The position numbers and the translations under genes are program-made. Of a stretch of 64,000 nt of DNA, positions 10,192-20,855 are shown one piece after another. The notes below the pieces were generated by a model, which was given only the letters and a program-made list of their open reading frames with translations, made no database searches and was not told the origin of the DNA. The stretch spans positions 173,076,015 to 173,140,014 of the forward strand of contig OW679195.1 of assembly GCA_940337035.1 (NCBI GenBank), in the 5' to 3' direction. Positions within the stretch are counted from its first letter, which is position 1. Every line of letters begins with the position of its first letter. The DNA comes from Agriotes lineatus. Taxonomy: Eukaryota; Arthropoda; Insecta; Coleoptera; Elateridae.

Positions 10192-11370
10192 TTATAAACA
10201 AGAATTTTGATGCCAAAAATCCCCTATTCCACTTCCATTGGTAGTATCTGAATCATTATCAATACCTGATTCTGACTCAGATTCCTCCAATGAAATAATG
10301 GAAGGTGGACTGTTTTCAAACAAACTGTTTTCCATGTTTCGCCCGGTCTTCCGAAATATTTTTTCACAATGATCAAAATAATTTTGCCACATGTCGGAGG
10401 TACACTTCGAAAGAGCTTCAAGCCATAAATGCTTAACTTTATCCTTGAATGAAAGCTGAGAATTTACATGCTTGTTGTAGTAAGTTTTACAGAACCCTAA
10501 TGCCATTTCAATAGGATTGTATTGGCAATGGTACGGAGGTAATCTAAGAACCTCATGACCATTCTCGTTCAAAAATTTGGCAGTCACGTAACGTTTGTTA
10601 TCGCCTTTCCTAAAAAGTTGAATTAAACTTCAAAGATGTTTTTTCTGTAATTTTACCCTCAATTTTGACATTGTGTTTAATCAACCAATCCTGCATCTGA
10701 TCCTTCTTCCAATTAAGTGAGGGTAACTTTTCCAACTACACCGAATGATGCGGTGCATTATCCAAGATTACCATGCATTTACCAGGAATGTTATTCAGAA
10801 CAGGAAGTAATTGATTAACCACCCAATTTTGAAAAATCTCTCCGTTCATGGTTTTGTGATAACCCCTATCGTTATTAGTTGAAGTTAATAATAGATCACA
10901 CCCTTCCAAAAACCCAAATTTAGTTCCCGCATGAAAAACAGTGGAACGCTTCCTTTCCGATTTGATTTTAGACTGATTACTTTTAATTTCAGAATCGTGT
11001 ACCCATTATCGGACACTGGATCCATTTTGATAATTTCAAGTTTCATCCAGGTATAGGAATGTTATATTTTGACTAGAGTTTTGGTATTGCAAGAATTTCC
11101 TCAAATAAGTAATTTTGGTGCAACAACATGTTTCTGTTCACATATAGGTAATTTTACGTCCGTTTACATGTTTGTATTTATAACCAAGTGATTTTAGAAT
11201 ATTATATAAAGTCGTTTTCCCTTTATCGAAATCGAAATTTTCACAGGCGTCCTTTAATAGTCTAGCCACAATAAAGTGTTCATTTTTCAAGTGACAATTC
11301 CAAATCTGTCGTTGCATATCTTCCGGAAATGTACAATTTTTATAATATTGAGATGGTATTAAGCCCACAA
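10192..11370 (-). pseudogene. decayed IS630/Tc1-type DDE transposase
   Basis: Read from 11370 downwards, an N-terminal helix-turn-helix part (11138-11368) ends in TTLYNILKSLGYKYKHVNGRK, the usual end of the DNA-binding domain in this insect family. The middle (10600-11130) is broken, but bases near 10765 still encode the second catalytic aspartate in VILDNAPHHS. The C-terminal part (10192-10587) holds LRLPPYHCQYNPIE with the catalytic glutamate, then a helical stretch and an acidic tail (SLEESESESGIDNDSD). The whole would be about 390 residues. Terminal repeats were not located. A related, differently decayed copy lies at 47690-48331 on the other strand. Confidence 0.75.
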
Positions 11371-12080
11371 CTTGGCTCTATTTGCAGTGCAGGATAATTA
11401 ACCGATTAAATGAGCACAGAGTTGGGATATTTTATATAATTGCAATTTTAAACAAAAATAAAATATTAAATGCATTGATAATGAGATGCGAGAAACAGTA
11501 ATTAGTCTGAGAAAGCCAGACCACATAAAATTTATTTGACACAAAATGTTTGTTAGCTGCATTTTAAAAGGAGTGTAGTTGTTAAGTAAAAGCAAAGGAT
11601 AGTGAAAATAGTGAGCAGAGCAGAAAGGTAAAGCAAGATGAAACATAATATAATAGAAAAATTGCAAAGAGCAATGATAGAAAAAGGCAACAGAAGAGAA
11701 AAGATAGTGACGCGAAAATGGTGAACTCAAAAATCAGTGTATCAGTGCAATAGTGCAGAGCAGAGCAGTGACAATAATAAATAAATATCGTTTGTGTGTG
11801 CAACGCTATCGAACAATTTTAATTATAAGGTTAAGGACAATAATTTAGATTTAAGAAAATTGTAAATATTAATTATGTATTCAAATTTTTTTCCCTTTGT
11901 AACCTTTCATTATCAACATTAATTTCTATGAACATAAGAAAATCAACAGTAACTTAGCAACTTGATGCTATTTAGTTTAAAACAAGAGGAACAATTGAAT
12001 TAATTTTTAATTTGAAGTTTGTTGTATTTGTGCTCCACTTTTAAATACCGCTTTATAATAATAAACGAGCATATTACCGT
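11371..12080. other. AT-rich interval, nothing recognised
   Basis: No domain, repeat or RNA gene is recognisable. Purine-rich strand bias (11580-11780) produces long open frames on the minus strand rich in F, S and L; these look incidental. Confidence 0.4.
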
Positions 12081-12603
12081 ATGAAAAGTATTTCATTTTA
12101 TTGTGCCCATTTCCGTGTACCTGTGACAGTGTTTGTGGAAGTTTCCGCCACGAAAAATTCTCCAATCGCATCTCCGAGGACATCGGCAGCCGTTCAGCTG
12201 GGTTTTCCCATCATCGTTTCCGGCAAAAGTAAGCATCCAGAGCCAGAGGCTTGTATTGCAATAGATTGGTGGGGGCTGCAAGAACGTTCCGTACTACATC
12301 TGCAGCGAGGGGAGCGTCTCCAGCCGAGATATTTAAGAAGCGTCACTACGAGCAGCTCCGAAGCCTGCATAACGAGGTAAGATTAAGCCTGCAATTTGAG
12401 GGTTAGGCTTGAGAAAACGCATCAAACGACTAGATCAAACCTTCCCGGACTGGCCAAGCTTTTCCCCAAGGGCCCAGTTGCTTCGTGTTTTTCGGAAATC
12501 GAGTAGCGTCAGTAAAAATTGCGCGAATTCGGCGGAATCCCAAGCCACAGAAACAATTGAAGAGTGGCATGATTTCTATGTCAGGACAATCAAGAGGCGG
12601 TGA
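12081..12603 (+). other. GC-richer segment, possible exon or retroelement leader
   Basis: Base composition rises to roughly 50% GC, unlike the flanks. Three frames are partly open: 12081-12380, a frame reading AEIFKKRHYEQLRSLHNE that ends at a splice-donor-like gag|gtaaga near 12377, and 12409-12603. A second donor-like site (aaaa|gtaagc) is near 12228. The sequence could be an exon of a host gene, or an untranslated leader of a retroelement. No family is recognised and no function is claimed. Confidence 0.25.
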
Positions 12604-13155
12604 CGTCATTCTAAAGTAACAAGCAAGGGGATGTGTGTTTATTAGTTGTCAAGCGGGAAAATTCAAATAACTTACCTGACGCAGTTTTTCACTGTAGGTA
12701 TTTTCACGAGTTTAAAGGTTCAGATACGCTGTTTACACTTGCGACATTTTGTGTCATCTGTCAATGTACTAAATTGTGAATTAAATGAGCTACTCCAATT
12801 CAAATAACCTAAAATTTATGGCGATAGTTAAACTCCGATCCCACCCCGAGAACAGAGCTTGTGTTTTGCCGAGAGCTAACATAAATAAATATTGCAATTA
12901 AATAAAATAGAAATAAGGGCATTCAACCATTTTACTTGTGCATTAAATATTACATTTTATTTTAACCAGCCGTAATTGATTGGCAGGCAAAGTAAAACCA
13001 CAGTACAAAAGTATTAAATCTGAGAATTGTGTGTGATACAGATTTGCCCTAATTTGATTTATTAAATATTATTCAAAATAACAATCCAGGTAGGGTGTTA
13101 AATGGTTTGCCTATGTTATGCTCTCACGTAGTCTTCCGTTATTTTGAATGCATCT
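12604..13155. other. AT-rich interval, nothing recognised
   Basis: No gene, hairpin or repeat is visible apart from ordinary A/T runs. Confidence 0.4.
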
Positions 13156-14671
13156 GATGGATTACGGTCTAGGACATTTGGGCGCGGCCGTTTGGGCGCG
13201 GCCGTCTGGGCGCGGCCGTTTGGGCGCGGGGACACTTGGGCGCGAGACACTTGGGCGCGAGACACTTGGGCGCGAGAAAGGTTCAACATTGAGATTCAGG
13301 AACACATTAAGTGCGAATAATTTAAATTTGGCATAAATAAACAAACATTTATTAAATCATTATTTATCCTGAGAAGTTAATGTAATTAATCAAACAATAT
13401 TAAAAGAATAATCCAATTATTTATTGAAACCGTTATGAGATTAATTTTAAATAAGGTGGTAGTATGTACCTACATTAGATAAATTTTGAAATAAATCCGA
13501 ATAAAAATAAAGAATGTAGAATATTAGATTAGTTTTGAAATAATTCTCAATACATAAAAAAGGCAGTACCTATGTTAGATATGAAATAATAATTCTGAAT
13601 TGAAATAAAGATGGAAATAGATTATATATAGGTGTTGAAAATAATTTTAAATAAAAATTCATTTATTGTGCTGGTAAATGAATAATGCTGTGCTATATTT
13701 AATCGATTGATGGTTCTAATGTTTAATATGTTTCTAATATTTGTTCTGTTTTGACCGAAACTAGTCGACTTCGAGTTTTGTTTATAATGATAATACTTAA
13801 CAATAAACCTTAAATTTTAAAGTAATCAATTATTTTCGTTATGTTATGAACCGACTAACTGAAGATAAAAGCAGAAATAAGAATAATAATAAATAATCAT
13901 ATAAAAAGATAAATTTTAATAATCAAAATTTATTTTTGACATTTTTACCATTATAATACATATTATTCTTGAAGTAAATATATACAATTTTTTAAAATAT
14001 AAACAAGAAGCATCCACGCATTTATTTCATAATTGTACGAAATGCCTCTTAAAAATTCTAGAATGTCCCTAGTGTTTACGCCGTCTACATGATTATATTG
14101 ATTATTATAATCTTTAACCAAATTTGTTATTTTCTATCATCCTGGATAAATTTTTGTTTTTTTTCAGTGGGCTCATTTCCCGCAAGTAACTGTTCATAAG
14201 CAACATCTCTCCTTCTTTGAATAGTTTTCAGGCTGTCGACGAATCTCCAAATGGTTGGATGGTTCATCAATAGCTCTGTTTGTACCCAATCTCTATTCAT
14301 TTATTCTTTGTTACTTATTATTTTAATGTAATAAATCTCCGCAAAAAATTTGCTAGTATTTACCGGAAAGTTAAAATTTTTAACTTGCTTTAATAATTTT
14401 CTAATTTCTGACAATTAATATTTCTATACTAAATTTTTGCCGCCCGCCACCTCCTTGAACGTGCTTTAGGTAATTTTCGTTATTTAAAATAAATTTGCAG
14501 ACCTATGAATAGTAAAGCTAGCTAATACTAATATACGTTAATTAATTTCCTCGCGCCCAAATGTCTCGCGCCCAAGTGGCTCTGCGCCCAAGTGTCTTCG
14601 CGCCCAAACGGCCGCGCCCGAACGGCCGCGCCCAAACGGCCGCGCCCAAATGTCCGGCTCCGGATGGATTA
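13156..14671. mobile_element. foldback (FB-like) element with tandem-repeat termini and 9-bp target duplication
   Basis: Direct repeats gatggatta at 13156-13164 and 14663-14671 flank the element at 13165-14662. Its ends are inverted and built of short tandem units. The left end (13172-13280) has four ggcgcggccgttt-type units, then three ggcgcgagacactt units. The right end (14548-14655) is the mirror image (ctcgcgcccaa and cggccgcgcccaa units). The middle, about 1.26 kb, is AT-rich and has no open frame. Tandem units inside inverted ends plus a 9-bp duplication match Drosophila foldback elements, which are thought to be mobilised by MULE-type transposases. Confidence 0.85.
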
Positions 14672-14939
14672 CGATTAGAATTGTGAATTGATCTCGAAAA
14701 AGATTGAAAACGGGGGTAGAACAGGCAATGGAAATAAGAAGTTTAGAAAATGAGCAATGGAAATATAGGAAAAGGTGGAAAATAGGAAGGGAGAAATGGC
14801 ATCAGCTGTAAAAAAACTCGCCATTTACACACACATACATTTTTGAATTGAAGTTGAAGATATACTAAAAGTAAAAGTAGTTGCTGCGCTAGTTGAATAG
14901 TTTTTTCTGTGTACGTAATTACATTACCTTGGTAATGCA

Positions 14940-15250
14940 ATGGTTAGAGTGCAAATCTTACAAAAAATAAAAAGGTTCAGGATTATTTCAATTTTACCAA
15001 CTGGGGGCGGGCTGCTATAAGGACCTTGCCGTCTCTTTTCAGCCAATAACGTGAATTTCAGGAAAGGAGGAAAAGTACAGCCACGGCACTCGCCTCAGAA
15101 AAGGTACTCTGTTGACTCACGAAAACCACCTAAAAACCTGAATCAGAGCAGACGACCACGAGAATCGAACCCACGACCTCCCGACTTACAAAGAACAAGT
15201 CGTCGGTTTAAATACGTGGCTAAGCGGAACTTTTTCCGCAGTTTACTAGA
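14940..15250 (-). mobile_element. degenerate tRNA-derived SINE
   Basis: On the minus strand, ggtcgtgggttcgattctcg (near 15155-15175) is a good B box, and a weak A-box-like word lies about 50 bases before it (near 15215). A second, even weaker tRNA-like head appears on the plus strand at 14938-15000 (atggttagagtgcaaatct ... ggttcaggattatttca). The body between is GC-richer. Boundaries are uncertain. Confidence 0.45.
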
Positions 15251-15588
15251 TCGGTACGTAGGGATATAATAAATTAATATCACTCCCCCCTTAATACTAG
15301 TCTATGAGGTACACTAACAATACTACACACAAAACGTATACATACATGTGATGTAGAGGTAGCACAAATGCGCTTGAATTTGGTTTATCCTCCACACAAA
15401 AATTCAGAATCGAAACTATGTACGTTTATTGCATGGTTTATTTTGCACTTTATGTTTTTGCGATCTTTTTCGTGCTTTCAATTGAAATGAATCGTCCGTG
15501 TAATCTTCAGCAACTATTGTGGGCTGATGAGTATTTTTTCTACTATCAGCTAACCGGGTGGCTGAAGGTCTTCGAAAACAGTGTCCTG

Positions 15589-17071
15589 TAGAGGTCGAGA
15601 ACTATCGATAGTTGCCACTATCGATAATTTTCGATAATTAGCTACTTCACTATCGATAATTATCGATAGTACAAAAAATATTAGAAAAAACACAATTACT
15701 TCAGTTTTATAAATGCTTAGTACACTTTAGAGGTGGGAAGTTCGATTCTTTTTGGTGAATCGATTTATTTGAGTCGTTCGTTTGAACTGATTCGTTCTTA
15801 CCGATTCGTTCGTTAATGAATCAGTTGTTCTCGACACGAAAGTCGAGTTGACTCGTTTACTGTCAACTGAACGAATGGTTCTTTTTCGCAATAGCCTGTT
15901 TAGTTTGGTTGACGATGCTGACTATTTTTTATTTTGACTTATATTAAATATCACCAAACTGCAATTTATACATTTATGAATTCATGTAGTCCTTAATTTC
16001 TTTCCTGTTGGATTTAGAAAAATTTCGAAGTCGTGGTATTATTGCATCATAATTTCAAATTTTTGATTATGTTTCCGCGATATTTGAGTTGATACCGCAG
16101 CGTTCAGGCTTAGACGTTCGTTTCAGTTCGAACTTTCGCACGCAAGAGCGCAAGCTAGGTCGAGACTCGCGAATGTTGTTTCGTTCATTTCGTTTCGTTC
16201 AGAAATCGGTCGGCGGTTGGTTGGCAAGTGAATCAGAACAGAATCGATTCTTTTGCAAAGACTGAATCGGTTCGTTCGATTCAGTGTACTGATTCGTTCT
16301 TTTTGAACGAATCGTTCGAGAAAGACCCACCTCTAGTACACTTAAATTTAAAAAAAATGCAAAAGAATCTGAAAATGCTTTATTTTTATTCAAAATTCTA
16401 GCATTTTTATGTAAAAATAAAATCTACTTTTTCTGGTTTTAGCCGGATCCACTGGTCAGACATTACGAGTTCTGCGGAACTAAAAGTTCTTTCGCTGTCC
16501 ATTGAGGTGACTAGTACAGAAAAAAATTAATAATACATTTAATGGTGACAACCCGTTCCCTGTTATCTAAAAAAATAATAATAAACGAGGAGATTTCGAT
16601 TTTTGAGGTTGAAGTGAACTTGATCCTGAAAAATACGTACATATAGAGCGAACCTAGCTAGGCTATATCAAAATTATAACCTAATATTTATCTTTTTTAT
16701 TTGACGTTACTGAGCGAGTAACGAATTGCTCAAATAATTTGGAAATTCTTTTAACCAACAGGCAACAAGGAAATTAATCACTCCTAAAGCGCAAGGTGGC
16801 ATTCGGCATCTGACTCACTAGGTTTTGGCCCCGGATTTCAAAGCGGGAAACTTACTCGTAAGCATAGACGTAAATTGCCAGAATGTGGGTCAGGATTTAT
16901 CTGTAGATGCTATTGAAATTGACAGCATTGAGTTTTTCGTGAAAAGTTTCGTCATGAGAAAAATTGAACTATCGGATACTATCGTCTATTGTTATAAAAA
17001 TAATCGATATTATTCGATAGTCGAAACTATCGATAGTTATCGATAGTGCCATCGATAGTTCTCGACCTCTA
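15589..17071. mobile_element. hAT non-autonomous element (outer) with TATCGATA-rich ends
   Basis: Exact 8-bp direct repeats gtgtcctg at 15581-15588 and 17072-17079 flank terminal inverted repeats that start tagaggtcgagaactatcga. An 8-bp duplication and a TAGAG start are standard for hAT. Both subterminal regions are clusters of the palindrome TATCGATA (four copies at the left end, 15604-15670, and two or more at the right). No transposase frame is present. The frame at 16825-17046 overlaps the right terminal repeats and looks incidental. A second hAT element is nested inside. Confidence 0.9.
15728..16335. mobile_element. hAT non-autonomous element (inner, nested)
   Basis: Exact 8-bp direct repeats gtacactt at 15720-15727 and 16336-16343 flank inverted ends starting tagaggtggg. 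The subterminal parts carry repeated gattcgttcg/cgaacgaatc words in both orientations. There is no transposase frame. Because it interrupts the outer hAT element, it is the younger insertion. Confidence 0.9.
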
Positions 17072-17079
17072 GTGTCCTG

Positions 17080-18314
17080 TGTAGCCGGTGGTACTTTGCG
17101 GTTATACAAGCCATTTTGATATTGTATTTGTTCCTACTAGTTGAACACGCATATTTCTCATTTGCAAGTTACAGAGGGATTTTTTTTTACCTTAATGCTG
17201 CATACATTTTACACAATCTAATGAGGTTGGGTCATCACATCATAATCAGAAGAGTTAGAGACCACAAAAACTCACTGTTTGTTGATTTAACAATCTGGGA
17301 TAGTAGACAATAAAATCAGCTCGCGTTCTTGTATGTCATCTACCTGCATTTCTGTAACTTCCTCGCCTCGACAGGCCCCTACAATCCCCATAATTAGACA
17401 CACCTGAAATTAATAACAATCATTTTACATTTGTCTACCTTTCTCATAAGGAACGTTTTATCGGGCACGTTGATATTTTCCCTTGCAAATGTTGCTGATT
17501 TCTTATGCTTTCAGCCCACTACCTGTCGTTTTATAATCGCAATTATGACTTGGGATATTTTATGCCCACATTTTCTTTAATCGCCGATGTACGAGTATAT
17601 TTCAGCATTGAGTCCTTGGACTACAAGCTTTTTGCATAGCAGCATGGCCAGAGAAATACAGTAATACTGAAACGCTTTTAACTTTCATCTGACGACACCA
17701 AATTCTAAAGATTGCATACTTCAAGCCGCAGCGTGACTATAGAAAACACTGTCGATGCGTAACGCTATTCTTCGTAGATAATGCCTTAGAATAATTCTTT
17801 AGCACTTACATCACATCTGCAGCGTGGTGTTTATAATGACTTACTGATTTATAGGTTTCTATTAAAAATTTAGCAGAAAGGCGGCAACCATCACGAAACA
17901 CTTAAGTTCATAGGCGTGTACACAGCAGATTCAAATCTATAATAGAGTAATAGTGCGAATGAAACCATCAACTCTGGGAAGGGCTATTGTTATAAAACTT
18001 AGTAAAATTACTACCTTCGGTTGCTCTTACTATTACAATTTCTTACAAAGAAACTTTTTGTATTATATTTTGTAAAAATTGTTGTTGAAGACATATCATC
18101 AAACGCTTTTAAAGGCGGTAACTGAACAATTGCTTTGTTAACGGACCGATGGCTCGTGAAGAAACGAGTGTTTCACAATCCACAAAGACAGGGCCGTATT
18201 TATATTTGCTGCGATTCTAAGCTATAATATGTTTAATATTTTTCCGCAAATAATAATACATTAAAAAAAATATCGAGTCTAATTTTAAAGCATATTTAAT
18301 AGTTATTTACTATA
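17080..18314. other. interval with no recognisable feature
   Basis: An open frame at 17116-17313 has no recognisable domain. No repeat family or hairpin stands out. Composition is ordinary AT-rich intergenic. Confidence 0.4.
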
Positions 18315-18692
18315 CAAGTGGGATAAGAGCATCATTAATATACGTGTGTGAAAGTTACAAACGAGTGCATAGCACGAGTTATGTAAGCACACAAGTATAT
18401 TAATGATGCATTATCACACATGTATGTATTGTACAAAATTTTATCTACAACTGCCTAAAATTGAGAAAAGTGCATTAAGAGAAATGTCAGATCTGTCATT
18501 TTCATCAATATTTTAGGAGGAAAATGTCATTATGTCATTCATTTGACACTATTTCAGTTAGGTAATGAAGTCATTACACCACTCAGTTAGGTAATGAAAC
18601 CACTACATAACTGATTGGTGTAATGATGAGCTTCATTGCCTAACGGAAATATTGTCAAATGAGTGACGTAATGAGTTACTTATCCCACTGGG
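18315..18692. repeat. TIR element with nested hairpin
   Basis: The end caagtgggataag at 18315 is inverted at 18679-18692 (cttatcccactgg). Inside, catcattaatatacgtgtg (from 18330) pairs with cacacaagtatattaatgatg (to 18411). In the right half the word cagttaggtaatgaa occurs twice directly and once inverted. It is non-coding. From 18693 to 20460 only AT-rich DNA is seen; a somewhat GC-richer patch at 19600-19780 has no recognisable gene. Confidence 0.6.
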
Positions 18693-20459
18693 GTAGATAA
18701 ATATTGTTATGATATTGTACCTCAAGACTAATCATTAATTTATAACAGTTAATCATACCTAAAGATTAATTATGAAATGATAAAGTACTTAATTATTAAA
18801 ACATTATAGTTTATAAAAGGTGAATTTAAATATTAAAAAAGCAGGATAGCTATTTGAAACTTATTTAATAAATTACAGATTTAATTCAAATCCGGTAAAG
18901 CAATTAATATTCTTAGAAAAAGGTTCTAACATATGAATTAAAATATGATATTTGGAGTAATAAAGATGGTTATTTGGTAGTATCAGAGAACAATTCATAA
19001 TTGAAATTAGATAACAAGTAGAACAAACTATAAGATAGTTTGAATAAATGTGAATGGCCTAAGCTGAATGAATATTTTAAAAAGTCACATGAAATGTCAA
19101 ATTAATATAAATAAATTGTAATGTATTATCCAGGAGTGTTAGTTTAAAAAAAAGTGTGAATAATAATTAAGAAATAACAACTAGCTTTTGATTCAGAAAA
19201 TGTACATGTAAGATTAGCTAAAACGCAAAATTTGAAAATAAACCCCTTATTAAAAATGAAATTTCTTATTTTAATAGTATAAAAGGGTATAAGTGATTAA
19301 ATTAAAAATAAAATTAAGTCAAAGTAAATATTTTAAATAAACTATACTATAAATAAAGTTACAAATGGACTGCTGGAGAAGGAATAAGAATAATGGTATT
19401 ACAAGAAGAAAGTGAACAGCCACGATTAGCAAAATAGTATTTTTTGGGATTGGTGATATGAAGTCTGCCGATGATTAGTATGCGAACTACATTGGAGTCA
19501 CTATCAGGGTAAAAACATCTACACTTGGGTTTGATTTGGATGAACTGCAGTGGAGTCATTATCAGGAAAGCTGTTTTTTTGGGTTGCTGTGTGAATCTGA
19601 ATCCGTATTCCATTCATCGAGGCAGTTTGGGTTGCTGACTGTTCTTCGTCGCAGATTTAAGTAAGGCGGAACCTGCAGAAGATTAATAGGAGCGTTACGG
19701 GCCTGGCCATTCCTGCACACCGGATTAAGCAGGCAGCATGTACTTGATTGGACGGGAAGATCTGCTCGGAGCACTTAAGTAAAAATAATCATAGGTATAT
19801 GTAAAAATAAACAATAATAAGTTTCAATAGTGAGCGAATAAGATATTTACAAGAAGTACTTACCATTTTTTAACATTTAAAACGATATGAATTGTAAAAG
19901 ATATGAATTCTGCTAACCTTTCATAATAATAATTAGACCTTGACAGTTATAGAAGTGTCATTTGAGCTAATTATTATACCACCAATTAACCATAAAGTAT
20001 AATAATTTTATATACTGTTTGAGGCTTTCGCGGTTACGCGAATTATTCTTAACATAGAATTTCGGCTTAGACCGCGTAGTATTTGTATATGAACACCCAG
20101 CATTTTCTGGCTTAATGTGCCTTGCACCTTGTGAAGTCGAGCAAAAACCCGAACTAGTGAATATGGATGCACAAACAGCAAAACGGCCAAATATGCCTAA
20201 GTATCCTCGTTATCAAGATACTCAAACAACATGAGCCACCAAAGAGCATGACCATCGCGCGGGTTTTTGCACGAAAGTGTTTATTGTATTCTTATGATTC
20301 TTGCTCAGCTGGAATTTCGTAGATCAAGTTCCCATGCGAAATAAATCACTTTTCATATTTGTTATGTAATATACTATTCAATCGTATTTTCAGTTATTTT
20401 TTTATAAATATCCTGATAAAGTAAGTCTTTTTTCTGGATTTTTCTTTATACATATACAA

Positions 20460-20650
20460 GGGGGTATCCAAAAACCGGAATTTGAATGTGGCGGCCAGCG
20501 AAACGTAGTGGCGCTGGTAGGTGTCGCGAGAGTTAAATGATTCAATCGGAAAAACAAGCTTTTTAAAAGAACACTTTATTTTGTAATTACAGGTACAAAG
20601 CAAAAACCATCTGAACTCTGTTACGAACTAGCAAAGAATAAATCTCAAGT
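20460..20650 (-). repeat. solo LTR fragment related to the errantivirus-like LTR
   Basis: About 150 bp matches 38310-38440 with small changes: tcatttaac, then aataaag (a polyadenylation signal on the minus strand), tgtaattacaaaataaag, and gctagttcgtaacag. No internal region adjoins it, so it is a solo or truncated LTR of the same family. Confidence 0.6.
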
Positions 20651-20855
20651 TTTACAATCAGGTATGGATAACCTTTGCTTAGCTGAAGGCGTAATTTCGG
20701 GACTTAATCAGGTCGCGGCAGTAGGTAAGAAATAAGTAGGTAGTAGTGAATAAAAAAGCGATAAAAATTCACACATTTATTTTATTAATTATAATAGCAT
20801 AATCAAACATATAAAAAGCAAATTAACAAAAAAAGATAGAAAAATCAAATTAAAA

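Noticed and set aside
11398..11803. Overlapping minus-strand frames rich in F, S and L
   Set aside because: Purine-rich plus strand gives stop-poor minus frames; no motif or conserved pattern is visible.
13172..13280. Regular short repeats that could suggest a CRISPR array
   Set aside because: Units are directly tandem with no spacers, are mirrored at 14548-14655, and the DNA is eukaryotic; these are foldback termini.
17116..17313. Open frame of 65 residues beside the hAT element
   Set aside because: No domain, no support from context.
19359..19774. Two overlapping minus-strand frames in a slightly GC-richer patch
   Set aside because: No motif is recognised and the frames are short; nothing distinguishes them from chance.
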